The notes under the pieces were generated by a model. The model searched no databases. It was not told where the DNA came from and saw only the letters and a program-made list of their open reading frames with translations. A stretch of 64,000 nt of DNA from Sanghuangporus weigelae (Eukaryota; Basidiomycota; Agaricomycetes; Hymenochaetales; Hymenochaetaceae): positions 1,302,001 through 1,366,000 of the forward strand of contig CP137323.1 in assembly GCA_033182465.1 (NCBI GenBank). Reading direction: 5' to 3'. Made by a program: the position numbers and the translations under genes. Below are positions 1-10,243 of this stretch, one piece after another; within the stretch, counting starts at the first letter, position 1; the number at the start of each line of letters is the position of its first letter.

Positions 1-2242
1 TGTGCAGAGGTGATCTTATCTACTGCCATCTGGCTATACCATGCGGTCTCTTACTGGCCTTCCTAGTTGCTGTCCGAGTTAAGGATGCTTTTAGATACGA
101 GGTAATAGTAAAGCAGATTGGGATTTCCAAGAAGCATGATAGTACAAAGCACACAGTAATAGCTTGCTGTAGGGCAAGCTTTACACCAGTGTATTAAGAG
201 GATTGAAAGATGGGGGAAGAGGGCCTAATTCTACTTCTATTTATGCCCTGTCATTAGTCTATTTTCTGTCCTATTTCTTACTCATCCTGTTTCCACTTTA
301 CTCATCCTTGCTCCACCATTACTCAGATTGTACATCATTCTGCTGTGCTCTGCTGTGCTCTTTGCTGTGGATTGCTACAGATTGCTGCGCTTTACATCAC
401 TTTGCTGTACATTGCATCACTTTGCTGTGCATTGCTCCACTGTGCTGACTGAGCCATTGAGGATGCTGACTGAGACAATGGAAGTGGTATTCCGATATGT
501 CATACTCCTCTGTCAGTGCTCCATTACAACATCATTGTTGTTGTCATAGAGGATCCTGGCTCTTGGGGCAATATAGGCTGCTCTAGTGGTGACTCTTCGA
601 AGTTTGTCTTGAGGTCCATTGAGTGTCAGTGTAACTCGTACATCGGTATTCAGGTGTCGGGTTGGTGTCGAGTATGGTCCAAGGCATATCATGAACTGCA
701 TGAACATTGCAGATGAGTGTTGCTGGGTTCAAGTGACTAACTATGCTTTGCCATCATATCGAATGTCTCGAATAAAATGCCATATCCTTCATTGGATTGT
801 GAGTTGTAACTGTTTGGTGTCCAGGTTCGAGTCTCTCAGTAAGTAGAGGTTTGCTTGTATCGTAGATGCTGGACATCTTGCATGCAACTCGGGTTTGTAC
901 CATCCAACCATTCTCCAAGTTATTGGGTTCGCAGTGCGAGGGGTTCGAGTTGTAATAATGATTTCCTCTCGACGCTTGGTTACGATCGGATTTGGTGGTA
1001 TATGATTGACAGGGTGGGTGGATGATCAGACTAGGTCTGTAGGTGTGATCCTTGCAGGCTAGGGCATTCAATCCTATAGGGAGTGAGCGAGAACAAATCG
1101 GGGAAACTAAACAAAGAAGGGTGATCCGGAAGACTCCCCTGAGATAGACCGAGACTCCGGCCTACTCTGTGGGAACCGTGGATAGTCGGAATACCTCCGG
1201 CCAGAACGGTCGGTGTGAACTATCGGAGGGGTGGGATGTAAATGAGCATCTAGGTCCATTCTCGTGTGACCGAGCAATGGCAACCTATCTAAAAAGGGAA
1301 GAAAAGGGGGAGCAAATACACATAGGCAAGATGTGACACTCAATAGTCATCTAGGGAGACCAAATCGGACGTGCTGCAGTGAACCGAGTGAATACTTCGG
1401 CGACTTGATCACCTTGGAGATGAGTCGACAAAGAAAGAAGACAAGCTGAGAGTATCCGAGTCACCCCCGGGACGTCTGGACTAGTCTAGACAAGGAAGAT
1501 GAGACACCCAAGGTAGGTACTACGACTTTCTATGAATGACAGAGTCGGTGTGGACAATCTGAGAGGCTCCAGAACAGAAGATGCATGCACTGAACAGATC
1601 TCTGGTATTCGCTATCTGAAAACTACAACATCTGAGCAGGTTTTATAGACTATGGGGGTCCAAAACATGTACAAAATGGCTGATCTGGGACTGGGGGAGG
1701 ATTGTAACAAGACGTGAGGTGAAACGTAATAAAACCACAACAAGGAGCGTGAAACCGACAAGACAGAAGTCTAGTGGACTACAGGAAACTGTGAAACAGG
1801 ATGAAATCATAGCAAGGAGTGTGAAACTGACGCGATAAGGGTCAGACGGACTGCAAGGAACTGTGAAACAACATGAAAACTGTCTAGGAAGGGTCCTCCG
1901 AACTGCGCACCCAAGTCGGCGAACAAATTGGACGGAGTGATCGAACGGATGTACCAATTGGCGAACTCCGATTGGAAGTCCGAACCTTGGAGGCCACTTC
2001 AGCAAGGTCCGAACAATGGAGTGCACCTCGTGGAATGTCTAGGATGAAGGTACGCGACCGTTGGGTACCTCAAAACAGCGGGTAGTATTGGGTTACTATT
2101 GTCTAGACTGCTTGAACATTTGCTTGGGCCTTGTGATAGCTGGCCTGGTTACTGGTCGCATTTGGAGTGCCGATCATGTAGATCTGTTGATTGTGATGCG
2201 AGAGCATCGATCGTGATGCAAGATTTTGAGCAGATCCTTTCA
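1..2242 (-). repeat. Repeat family P, copy a (LTR-like, interrupted)
   Basis: The sequence from base 1 matches the repeats starting at 31681 and 36051, so this copy is cut by the window edge. It runs to a GGATCCTTTCA end at 2242, where other copies also stop. From about 1010 to 2078 the family sequence is replaced by unrelated DNA (family Q). The strand given is that of the reading frame shared by the family. This copy is the most diverged of the four and its frame is broken in several places. It is either an old long terminal repeat or a foldback-type element; no polymerase or integrase domain is visible. Confidence 0.7.
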
Positions 2243-3150
2243 CCGATTGGACACTATTGTACGAGAAAAAGAGATATCTCGCTCATACATTCGAGTGCGT
2301 CCTTCGGAGGACCCTTTATAGACAGTTTTCAGTTCGTTTCATGTTTCCTTACTATATTTCTGACCTTCATCGTGTCGGTCCCTGCTCCTTGCCGTGTTTT
2401 CTCTTCATCTGTATGTATTCCAACCCTCATCGTGTTAGCCCCCGCTCCTTGCCGTGTTTTCTCTATCTCATGCTCTCTGATGACCTTCACTGTGTCAGTT
2501 TCACATTCCTTGCTGTGTTTTCTCCTTTGTTTCATCCTCCTCCTGTTTCTGATTTGTCTTGTGGCCATAGATCACTCGTTTTGTCCTTGTTTTGCCGTCT
2601 GACAGTGTATAAAACCCTCTGATGTTATAGGTAGAGTAGTAATAGCAGTGGCAACTGCCCCAAATGCTAGTAGAGACTTCTTGACATCCATGCAACACTT
2701 TCCTTTTCATTCCAAAGCTGTCCAAGACAAACCGAGGTGTCTACCTCTCTGGCAAGAGAAGGAAGCATCACTCCGAAGTGTGCTTCCTTCCTCTTTCGGT
2801 GTAGTGGAGTCTCCGGCTTAGACTCTGTCCCTCTATCTCTCCCTCTGTGACTTGACTTCCTTCCAAAGAACCCTGCTGACTTATGCAGTGTCTCGGGTCC
2901 CCGCTGCAGACTACCCCAGCAACCCCTTCATTTCTCAGTAGGGTTCGAGTTATCTTCTACTCACTCACTTTGCATTGGTTTTTACATAGGCTACTGGTTC
3001 CCTCATACATATCACCTGCATACACCCAGGACTGTCTTTCGGATCACCCTTGTCTATTTTGTCACTCTTATTCATTCTCGCTCGCTCCCTATAGGATTGA
3101 ACACCCTAGCCTGCTAGGATTGCACCTAAAGACCTAGTCCGAGCGTCCAC
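1015..3150. repeat. Inverted repeat block Q flanking the P-copy tail
   Basis: About 70 bp at 1024-1090 reappears inverted at 3070-3140. Farther in, two roughly 80-bp tandem units at 1700-1870 reappear inverted as three roughly 70-bp units at 2340-2540. The spacing is similar on the two sides, so the block looks like two diverged inverted arms of about 1 kb around the P tail at 2079-2242. Open frames here are side products of the tandem units and I do not call genes. It could be a decayed foldback element or two insertions of one element in opposite directions. Confidence 0.5.
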
Positions 3151-3199
3151 ACACACCACAACCATTACACTGGTAGGCTCGGTTGACCACCTCGCCGAA

Positions 3200-3232
3200 A
3201 ATACTGGTCCTAACAAGGCCTACTCCCTAACA
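3200..3232. repeat. Right terminus of outer repeat family O
   Basis: The sequence ends in GGCCTACTCCCTAACA at 3232. This is the inverted complement of the TGTTAGGGAGTAGGCC start at 35991 and equals the end of that element at 39290. The matching left terminus lies outside the window. The end directly abuts the RNA-dependent RNA polymerase remnant, so insertion or recombination of this repeat probably removed that gene's 3' part. Confidence 0.6.
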
Positions 3233-4440
3233 TATAAGACATGTTCTGAATGTTCTGCTCATTTAGCCCACTCGGTACTGATAGTCAAGGTAGGCAAACA
3301 CGATCGAAAATTCGAAGTGAATGATGCCATTTCTCTTTTGGTGGCAAGATAATTTTAAGTCGTGAATAGTGTACTCATTATGAAGAAATTGCTCAGGCTT
3401 GAATCCATACAGTTTTCAGAGTTGGACACACTATCTTTGGTGGTGCTGTTGGACCCCTGTGTTCTTCTGTGGGATGTAAAAGCCAAAGGCCTTTCCATCT
3501 GCCGATACATCCCTGCATGACAACTGGAAAGCTTGAGTTCATTACAGTGACAACTTCCAGTAAGAAAATGAGCTGTATGAGTGACGGCATTTAGAATTGC
3601 TTAGAATCACAGTACTTTGTTGAAGCACAGTATAGTTCATCCATCCACAACTGTCTGTCATTATGGACTCCTTGTCTGATCCAATGCCATCTTTGGGAGA
3701 ATTAGTACAACTTTACAGAATCAAAGGTGTGAAATATACAAATGTCATCTAAGCTCAAGAAGGTACTCGAACTCAATCACTGGCCGTGATGTTGACAAAA
3801 TTAGCTGCCTGGAAAAGGGAGCTCTATAAAAACCATGAAATTATGAAAGGAGATGCTCACCAAAGTGCAAGCCATTCATTCATGGACTGATAGATGAGTC
3901 AGAAATCAGCTACATTAGATAGAAGGAGCATGCCTGTTCCTTGTTAATCTGATAGTCTTGACGAGCTTTCTATATGATATTCAATATTGATCACCATCAC
4001 TCTCTCTTGCTTTGCACTGAAAATCCTCGTTCATTTTGACGAAGAATATCTTTCCTTCTTTCGTACAGAAGGCATAGTACAAGCGACCACAAATGATGAC
4101 ATGCCTGCCTAGAAGTTCTGTCACCAATTTGTAGTTCTCATCATTGAAGAGAGCTTCTTTCTTGTTTACCCTAAAGAATGGATAGCGACGTGAAGAATCT
4201 TGCAGCTCGGTTTGATTTGTCGGTGTGGAAGCCATTGAGGCGAATTGAGAACGGAGGTTGACCGGTCTTGTTCATTTTATTGAACTCAAGCGAGGCGGTC
4301 AGCTGGATTTGACCGCCATACCAGCTGTCCCCTCCTTTCCATGGATCCTTGAGACCCAGTCCACGATCCTCGTGTTCCACAAACGTCTCTTGCTCTCTGT
4401 CAAGTTCAGTACGACAAAGTCCCGTTCAGTGATGCTTTGT
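3233..4440 (-). pseudogene. RNA-dependent RNA polymerase (QDE-1/RDR type) remnant
   Basis: Reading leftward on the minus strand, pieces of the eukaryotic RNA-silencing polymerase appear in the correct order. They are a WYGGQIQ segment (about 4306-4326), an ARFF block near 4190, a VIICGRLYYAF segment near 4090, an IMTDSCGWMN segment (about 3637-3668) and a GRWKGLWLLHP segment near 3490. In intact proteins these lie N-terminal to the catalytic DxDGD loop, which is absent because the sequence is replaced by repeat DNA at 3232. The frame is broken: near 4187 one extra T shifts it, and several stops lie between 3600 and 3960. The family makes double-stranded RNA for quelling and small-RNA silencing; this copy cannot encode an enzyme. 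The family call rests on remembered motif order, without an alignment. Confidence 0.7.
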
Positions 4441-4462
4441 TGATATTTTAGCAGAGAACATG

Positions 4463-5161
4463 CTATATTGCATGTGCAATTGAGCCTGTCGGTGCACTCA
4501 ATCCTCTTTTGGGCCCTTTGCCAATTATTTGCGCTGCTTTCCTGGCTTTCTTAGAATTTGTTCCATGGAGGCTGTTAACAACTTCATCCATGATATCGCC
4601 CCATGTCCACCAACCATGGCTGATTCCTGGGGCGATCTCGAACTGCACTCCTTTTGCTATACCTTTACCATCTAAAAGTCGTTGCTTTCGCTCATTATGA
4701 GCTATGATGATTGGAGATTCTTGCTCCGCAAAGGTACTTGCCAGGGAGTCATTGCCTGTAGCTACTGTAACTTTCTCAGCCATACGCATCTTAGAAACTT
4801 CTGGGATTATATGGACTTCAGAGTTTTCCGAGATCCGAGCTTCTACTGTACAGTCCGGTTGTACCTTGGTGTTTCCATACCCAACGTTGACTTCTCCTAG
4901 TTGCATGGCATTGTCGATCTGCCATGATCCGTCTGTCCCTAACACTCCAGTGGCATCTGCAGCGATCCTTATGGTCGAGGCCGTCGATGTGCTGTGACCC
5001 AGATTAAGCATACTTCGAGGTATGGGCAGATCCTGCTTGACCAGGTTCCGATTAGCAGCGGACACAGACGTAGGAGATCGAAAGTCCGGATCCTTGCTAT
5101 CGCAACATCGTGGGATACTGCCGATTCGTTCTACTTCGCATTCTGCATCATGGAAAGACAA
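4463..5161 (-). CDS. Hypothetical 232-residue frame, possible N-terminal part of the polymerase gene
   Basis: An uninterrupted minus-strand frame of 232 codons lies just upstream of the polymerase remnant on the same strand. It starts MSFHDAECEVERIG and ends GSIAHAI. It is rich in Ser, Thr and charged residues, has no membrane segment or signal peptide, and shows no motif I recognise. Fungal RNA-dependent RNA polymerases have a poorly conserved N-terminal region of several hundred residues, so position and strand suggest it belonged to that gene. It could equally be a separate hypothetical protein or an exon with undetected splice sites. Confidence 0.35.
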   Translation of the reverse strand: MSFHDAECEVERIGSIPRCCDSKDPDFRSPTSVSAANRNLVKQDLPIPRSMLNLGHSTSTASTIRIAADATGVLGTDGSWQIDNAMQLGEVNVGYGNTKVQPDCTVEARISENSEVHIIPEVSKMRMAEKVTVATGNDSLASTFAEQESPIIIAHNERKQRLLDGKGIAKGVQFEIAPGISHGWWTWGDIMDEVVNSLHGTNSKKARKAAQIIGKGPKRGLSAPTGSIAHAI

Positions 5162-5695
5162 TTCGTTGGAAGATGGTATGAAATGATCGGTGATTTCTCT
5201 GGATGTGGATGCTTCAACGAGAAGGTGCGAAGCTTGATCTAGACCACTGTGTGAAAGAGGTAACAGCGAGCTTCCCGAGTCAGTGGGGACAGACTCACAA
5301 ATGTCAACAAATGGATCGTCCCCTAGCCAGTTTCGAAGTAAGTACTGAATAGAAATCCATTGCTGGCTTTAGCTCACATTCTTCAGCTGTTGTTGTTCTC
5401 GTTAGTCATCTAAATGGACGAAAGTGATCGGAACATCATACCTTCTTCAGTTACCTGCAGCATACGGACCTCGAGTTCTTCGGTACCGGCATAGTGGGAA
5501 GACTGTCTCAAAGGTCAGGACACATCCTTGAACACACGATAGGCCATACCTTGCTGGAAGCAATGGTTAAAGGGATGGTTTTTCCTTGTTATTACGGATG
5601 GTGTGATTTGCATGCACGGCGCAGCACATCCATCCTGCGACATATCAAAAGACTGCGTAGGAGAAGTCGACAAGCCCGGGTTTCCTCTTTCCGTT

Positions 5696-5975
5696 CTAAA
5701 TTATCGTCAACCTACAGAGATGGAAGAATAATACAGCCAGCTCACCTGGCCTGTTCATCGGGTCGACGCCTTTCTCCAACATGATGCAATCGGGTTTACT
5801 GTGCGCTATTGTCGCGGAGTCTCGAAATAGCTTAATAAGCGGACTCATAGTTGTGGGATCATCAGAACTTTTCCCTTGCAAAATAGTATTGAATCCCACC
5901 GGAATTTCCCTTGATCAGACCAGCGCTTGCGCGAAACGGAACGGTGACGTGTTCAGCGCCAGTTGGAAATACATC
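5696..5975 (-). CDS. Possible upstream exon, unrecognised
   Basis: A minus-strand open stretch (residues such as MSPLIKLFRDSATIAHSKPD) ends at a plausible GTGAGC splice donor, with candidate acceptors soon after. It lies upstream of the 4463-5161 frame on the same strand and may be a 5' exon of the same decayed gene. No domain is recognised and the downstream splicing could not be resolved. Confidence 0.2.
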
Positions 5976-6265
5976 TCATTCTGATCGAGGTGACATCCTA
6001 TAGGGTCATGACTGAAGACAGTATTTCAAAGATGTACAAATCAAGAGGAGAAGAGAAATAGTAAGGACCCGGGATATCCAGGACGCCGCGCACGAGAGAG
6101 CAAAGATCCGGGTGAGTTGACAGGAGGGTATAATTCCGAATGATCGAGATCTCAGGAGTAAAGGTGAAGAAGTGAATGTGGTATACATGAATTAGAAGAG
6201 TTGAAATATGCGCGACGAGGAAGAAAGAGTTGACGCGCCGAAAGTGAGTCTTACAGCTACAGCTA
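5976..6265. other. Intergenic, nothing supported
   Basis: Short gap between the last coding-like stretch and the MITE. It ends in ACAGCTACAGCTA, a run of TA-containing steps in which the adjacent transposons inserted. No gene or promoter is recognisable. Confidence 0.4.
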
Positions 6266-7338
6266 GTTGCAAAATTGTTGGCAATCACGTGATTTCACCA
6301 CTTTTCTTGCTATGAGAGCCTCAAAACACAGATAAAATCATATCTCACCCAAATCTCAATGGCTTCACATCATCCAAGTTGCTAGATTCATCTTTTCGAA
6401 AGGGCTTTCGTTTAGGAAAAACAATCGAGAAAATAGAGCAAAAAAGGACCCCAAAATGGCGAAAATATCGTTTTTTGCCTCTTCCTTGTATGTGCATTTT
6501 TTTTCTGTGATCCCTGCTGATCCAGCACCTCCCCAAAGCTATCCAGAATGATAATATGATTATAAAATGAATTTACAGACTGAATTTGAGTTGAATTGTG
6601 TACCAGAATGTGCTGCTTTGAGGCATGCCTGAATCACTCAAAACTCATCATTTCCCCCTAGCCTCCCAGGCTGCAGGAAAAATTCTTACAGGCCAGATTC
6701 GTGCATGTAAATTCATTTTAGATGTAATAGACTAGGTTTGTGCACTAGCTAGGTCCTCAGCATCCACTGGTAAGCTGGGGAGATGCTGTCTAGAATAGTG
6801 CATACAACTAGAAACACTTGTTCAGCCCAGCTCACCAGTGGATGCTGAGGCCCTAGCTAGTGCACAAACCTAGTCTATTACATCTAAAATGAATTTACAT
6901 GCATGAATCTGGCCTGTAAGAATTTTTCCTGGAGCTTGAGAGGCTAGGAGGAAATGATGAGTTTTGAGTGATTCAGGCATGCCTCAAAGCAGCACATTCT
7001 GGTATACAATTCAACTCAAACTCAGTCTGTAAATTCATTTTATAATCATATTATCATTCTGGATAGCTTTGGGGAGGTGCTGGACCAGCAGGGATCACAG
7101 AAAAAAATGCACATGCAAGGAAGAGGCAAAAAACGAGATTTTCACCATTTTGGGGTCATTTTTTGCTCCATTTTCTCAATCATTTTTCCTAAATGAACAC
7201 CCTTTCGAAAAGATGAATTTAGCAACTTAGATGATGTGAAACCATTGAGATTTGGATGAGATATGATTTTATCTGTGTTTTGAGGCTCTTATGGCGAGAA
7301 AAGTGGTGAAATCACATGATTGCCAACAATTTTGCAAC
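6266..7338. mobile_element. Palindromic Tc1/mariner-type MITE (1,073 bp)
   Basis: The element starts GTTGCAAAATTGTTGGCAAT and ends with its complement. It is flanked by TA on both sides (6264-6265 and 7339-7340). The two halves are inverted copies of each other over about 510 bp each, with roughly nine bases in ten agreeing by eye, around a short centre near 6800. There is no coding capacity; small frames in both arms are mirror images. The terminal 20 bases differ at one position from those of the 10.9-kb unit that starts 8 bp to its right, so it was probably mobilised by the same transposase. Arm divergence makes it older than the last homogenisation of the large unit's arms. Confidence 0.85.
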
Positions 7339-7346
7339 TAGCTATA

Positions 7347-9429
7347 ATTGCAAAATTGTTGGCAATTTGGAAAATCACGTGTATTTTTGATGCAAAGTGC
7401 ATCCTAGATGAGCAAAAAAAAACAAAATAGCGAATATCTTAGTCAATACAGCACATAAAAATCTGATATAACCATGTAAAAAACCTGCTCGAAAATGCGC
7501 TCCAGTACATATAAAAATGTCTGGGTTTTGTTGAGTATGTACTTTGCTACTAAAAAGATAGCATCATAATGCTAAATCCTTGTCATGCCCTCCGTTCAGT
7601 GTAAAAATCGTAGCTTGCCCAACATCATCCGGAAAAATCTGATTCAAGTTTGATAAATCAGGCCAGCCCAGTGGGCACCTGTACGCAACTCCTCGAGGCT
7701 CCCTGACATGATTGTGGTAGTGAAACTGGGTGGTTTGTTGTCACTCCTGCTCACAGAACTCTCCCCTACTTCATTGCATCTGTCATAACTCATGCATTTG
7801 GACACCAAAAAATCTGATTGTTTCTGCCAAAAAGACAGCAGCATAGGTGCTTTCAGCTAAGACAGTAGCTGAGCTGACTTAGGCTTGGGTGTGGCTACAT
7901 TACTTGTACTATCTACCAATCAGACTTGAAACCACCCCAGTGACCATCCTCTGCTGAAATGTCACCCAAAATCATATCTGGGCAAGGGCGAACAAGGTCA
8001 GCTCGGCCATCATGCACTCCTGCTGCAACCAAACCAAGTGTGCCCGCCAGGGCCGCAGAAACATCTCTCAGAGAAACACGAGTGAACGCACACGACGGTA
8101 GTCTTTCGTACATAGCATCTCCCCACACAGCAGCTCTCATCACTTGTCCACAGTTCCCTCCTCACCCTCACCAATCCCTCATCACCCACAGGCATGAGGG
8201 AACCCCCAGTTGTTGCTAACGGACCATCACGAGAGACGAGGCACCACGGCAAAGAGATAGGAGGCAGCGACGCATTTGAGGACTCACGTGTCGAGTCGCC
8301 ACTTGATCTCGAGCCATCACCATCTTCACAGCCACCATCTCTACAGCTTATGTTGAGCATTCGTTCATGCAACCCCGGTGACACGGCAGAAGGCTGTCCA
8401 ACGATTTACGGGAATGCATCATCACTATGAACAAGAAACTCAGCGCCTCTCAGATCGCAGCCTTGATCGACATACCCAAGACAACAGTTTTCCGGATAAT
8501 ACGAGAGTTCAAGCGCAATGGGACTGTTGCTGCACATAAACTTGGTTTTCGTGGAAGGCCTCGAGTGCTTGATTATATCCACACCGAGGTATGCACATGT
8601 TGAAACCTGTCCTGGTAGCTGTTGGTTCACACCACATAGTTCCTTTGCGGGTCACTAAGCAATCTCAATGACCGTTACATCGATGAGTTGAGGCTACTGC
8701 TCCAGGAAAGATGGGAGAAGGAGGTCTCGGATGCAACTATACGCAGGTCCTTGCTGCGCGCTGGTTTCACACTTAAGAAGGTGGCTGTCTCTGTCACTTT
8801 GCTTCCCCACGCAGTCCACGCAAACTGAAATCGTCGTTGTCTAGTTATCGAAAAGGGCTCTCGAGCGGAATGAGACTCTGCGTGCACAGTACGTCACACG
8901 TATCACCTCTCAGTACACAGTAGAACAGCTGGTGTTTGTCGATGAGAGTGCTTGCAATCGGCGGGCTTTTCTTCGCAACACTGCTTGGGCCCTTGAGGGT
9001 CACCGTGCGTGTCGCAAGCAGTTTTTCAATAGGGGGAAACAGTGATTCTGCCTCTTGTGGCGCATCGCAAGCTTCTGATTCACTCCGTTAGCTTCTCCGT
9101 CTTGCCAGCTATCAGCCTCGACGGGACAATCGACTGCACTATCGTACAGGGCGCATTCAATATCAAATTATTTGCGGAATTCATCGCCGGCCTGTTGGAC
9201 AAAATGCATCCCTTCCCCGGCACCCAATCAGTCATCGTGATGGACAACTGCCCGATACACAAGGCTCCCGAGATCCGGGAGCTCATCGAATCTCGGTCTG
9301 TCTCACTAGCAATGCAAGTCGCAGCTTGTACTGACCCCTTTGCTTAGGGGTGTCAGGCTTGAATTTCTTCCTCCTTACTCACCAGACTACAATCCTATTG
9401 AACTTGCATTCTCCATAATCAAGTCCAGG
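7347..9429. repeat. Left 2,083-bp inverted arm
   Basis: The arm matches 16166-18248 in inverted orientation, position p pairing with 25595 minus p, with no net length difference. Scattered single-base differences are visible (for example in the Ile/Thr codon near 9162). Identity stops at 9429, inside the last exon of the transposase. The outer 1 kb (7347-8426) is non-coding leader with a small frame on each strand and no clear gene. Confidence 0.85.
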
Positions 9430-9561
9430 TTAAAACGGCAGGGTCCCAGTCCTCAGGATGACGCGTCAGTTGTTGAGCAACTCTGCAGGCAGGTGTATTC
9501 CATTAATTCTTTGGATAGTTATTCCTTCTTTCGCCACTGTCGCTATGATGTGCTTGTATAG
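8427..9561 (+). CDS. Tc1-family DD34E transposase, five exons, apparently complete
   Basis: Exons 8427-8588, 8640-8780, 8845-9041, 9092-9295 and 9348-9561 join in frame through GT-AG introns of about 50-65 bp and give 305 residues. Residues 6-35 form a helix-turn-helix (ASQIAALIDIPKTTVFRIIR). The catalytic acids sit in VFVDES, IVMDNCPIHK and the NPIELAFSIIK segment, with 34 residues between the second and third, as in Tc1 elements. The family cuts and pastes DNA at TA sites and acts on its own terminal repeats in the nucleus. The ATG at 8427 was chosen because a stop lies upstream in frame; a longer spliced N-terminus is possible. No lesion is visible. The last 44 codons lie beyond the inverted arm, so they exist only in this copy. 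Confidence 0.85.
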
Positions 9562-9705
9562 GCCGTTGAATCTGAAGATAGTGTATGTTTACGGACTTTG
9601 GATCATCGATCTCCGGAGAGCTAGTAAGCGAGCTGGGAATACGTTTATAAGCAGCTACCTTCTTCATTGCCACATCACTTTTTTTTTTTTTCATCTCTTA
9701 TCATC
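9430..9705 (+). other. Transposase 3' end and spacer to gene A
   Basis: This holds the last transposase codons (to 9561), then about 145 bp before gene A that include a run of T just upstream of the gene A start (about 9680-9691). No copy of the terminal repeat is visible here, so the left arm does not end as a separate small transposon. Confidence 0.5.
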
Positions 9706-10229
9706 ATGAGTCCCACTCCTAGAAAACTCGCAGTTCGCAAGACTGCGGCTAGTAAGACTGCCGGGACGAAGCAGGCATCCACCGTTACAAGAAACTCCTC
9801 TCCCAAAAAAGCAGCAATGGCCCTGGAGCCCCAGCAAGCAAATGGCCCTCATTCGAACTCTCAAAATGCAGATGTCATTGCTGAAGGACCACGGAAATGA
9901 GGCCGGCCAAGGAAGGCAGAGCGGCCTGCTGTCAACAAGAACGGTGTTGAAGAGATGGTAGTACTGATAGTCTTGTCTTCTGGTATTGCACTCATACTTC
10001 GTAACAGAATAACATGGAAGCGGAGCCCACCACGACAAAAGCAAGGGGCCGGAGAGCTGCTGACGAGGACCTGACGTATCAATATGAAGAGCCCTATGAT
10101 GAAGAACCATCACAACTTGATATTGCCCAAATGGCTAATGACGATCTGGGTCAAGAGTCAGATACCAACAGAGTCGGTACTAGCGATCCTTGGGACTTTG
10201 ATAATCTGTTGCTTGCAGCCGGTGCATAG
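9706..10229 (+). pseudogene. Cargo gene A: Lys/Ala-rich protein with a broken AT-hook
   Basis: Exons 9706-9957 and 10008-10229 join in frame (158 codons). Residues 1-40 are rich in Lys, Ala, Ser and Thr, like histone-tail or linker proteins. At codon 65 a TGA interrupts GPRK-GRPRKAERP. With CGA in its place the text reads as an AT-hook (RGRPRK), so a C-to-T change is the simplest explanation. The C-terminal half is acidic (EEPYDEEPSQLD) and ends WDFDNLLLAAGA. Kept whole it would be a small nuclear, DNA-contacting protein; that role is inferred from composition alone. It lies 144 bp after the transposase and 15 bp before the first open base assigned to gene B on the same strand, so A and B may be exons of one gene. 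Confidence 0.55.
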
Positions 10230-10243
10230 ACCATTATAGGAGT

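Noticed and set aside
203-448. Small frames of low complexity (repeated CALL/LHHF text)
   Set aside because: They are translations of a CTTTGCTGTGCATTGC-like repeat inside family P.
1643-2602. Frames with repeated CFTVPCSP / PAPCRVFS text
   Set aside because: Products of short tandem units in block Q, mirrored on the two strands.
3740-3900. Plus-strand text AWKRELYKNHEIMKGDA as a separate gene
   Set aside because: It lies opposite the polymerase remnant and has no start, splice site or family match.
7913-8430. Open frames on both strands in the transposase leader (for example MREPPVVANGPSRETR)
   Set aside because: No family text; their presence in both arms only reflects the inverted duplication. 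A spliced N-terminal transposase exon remains possible but unproven.
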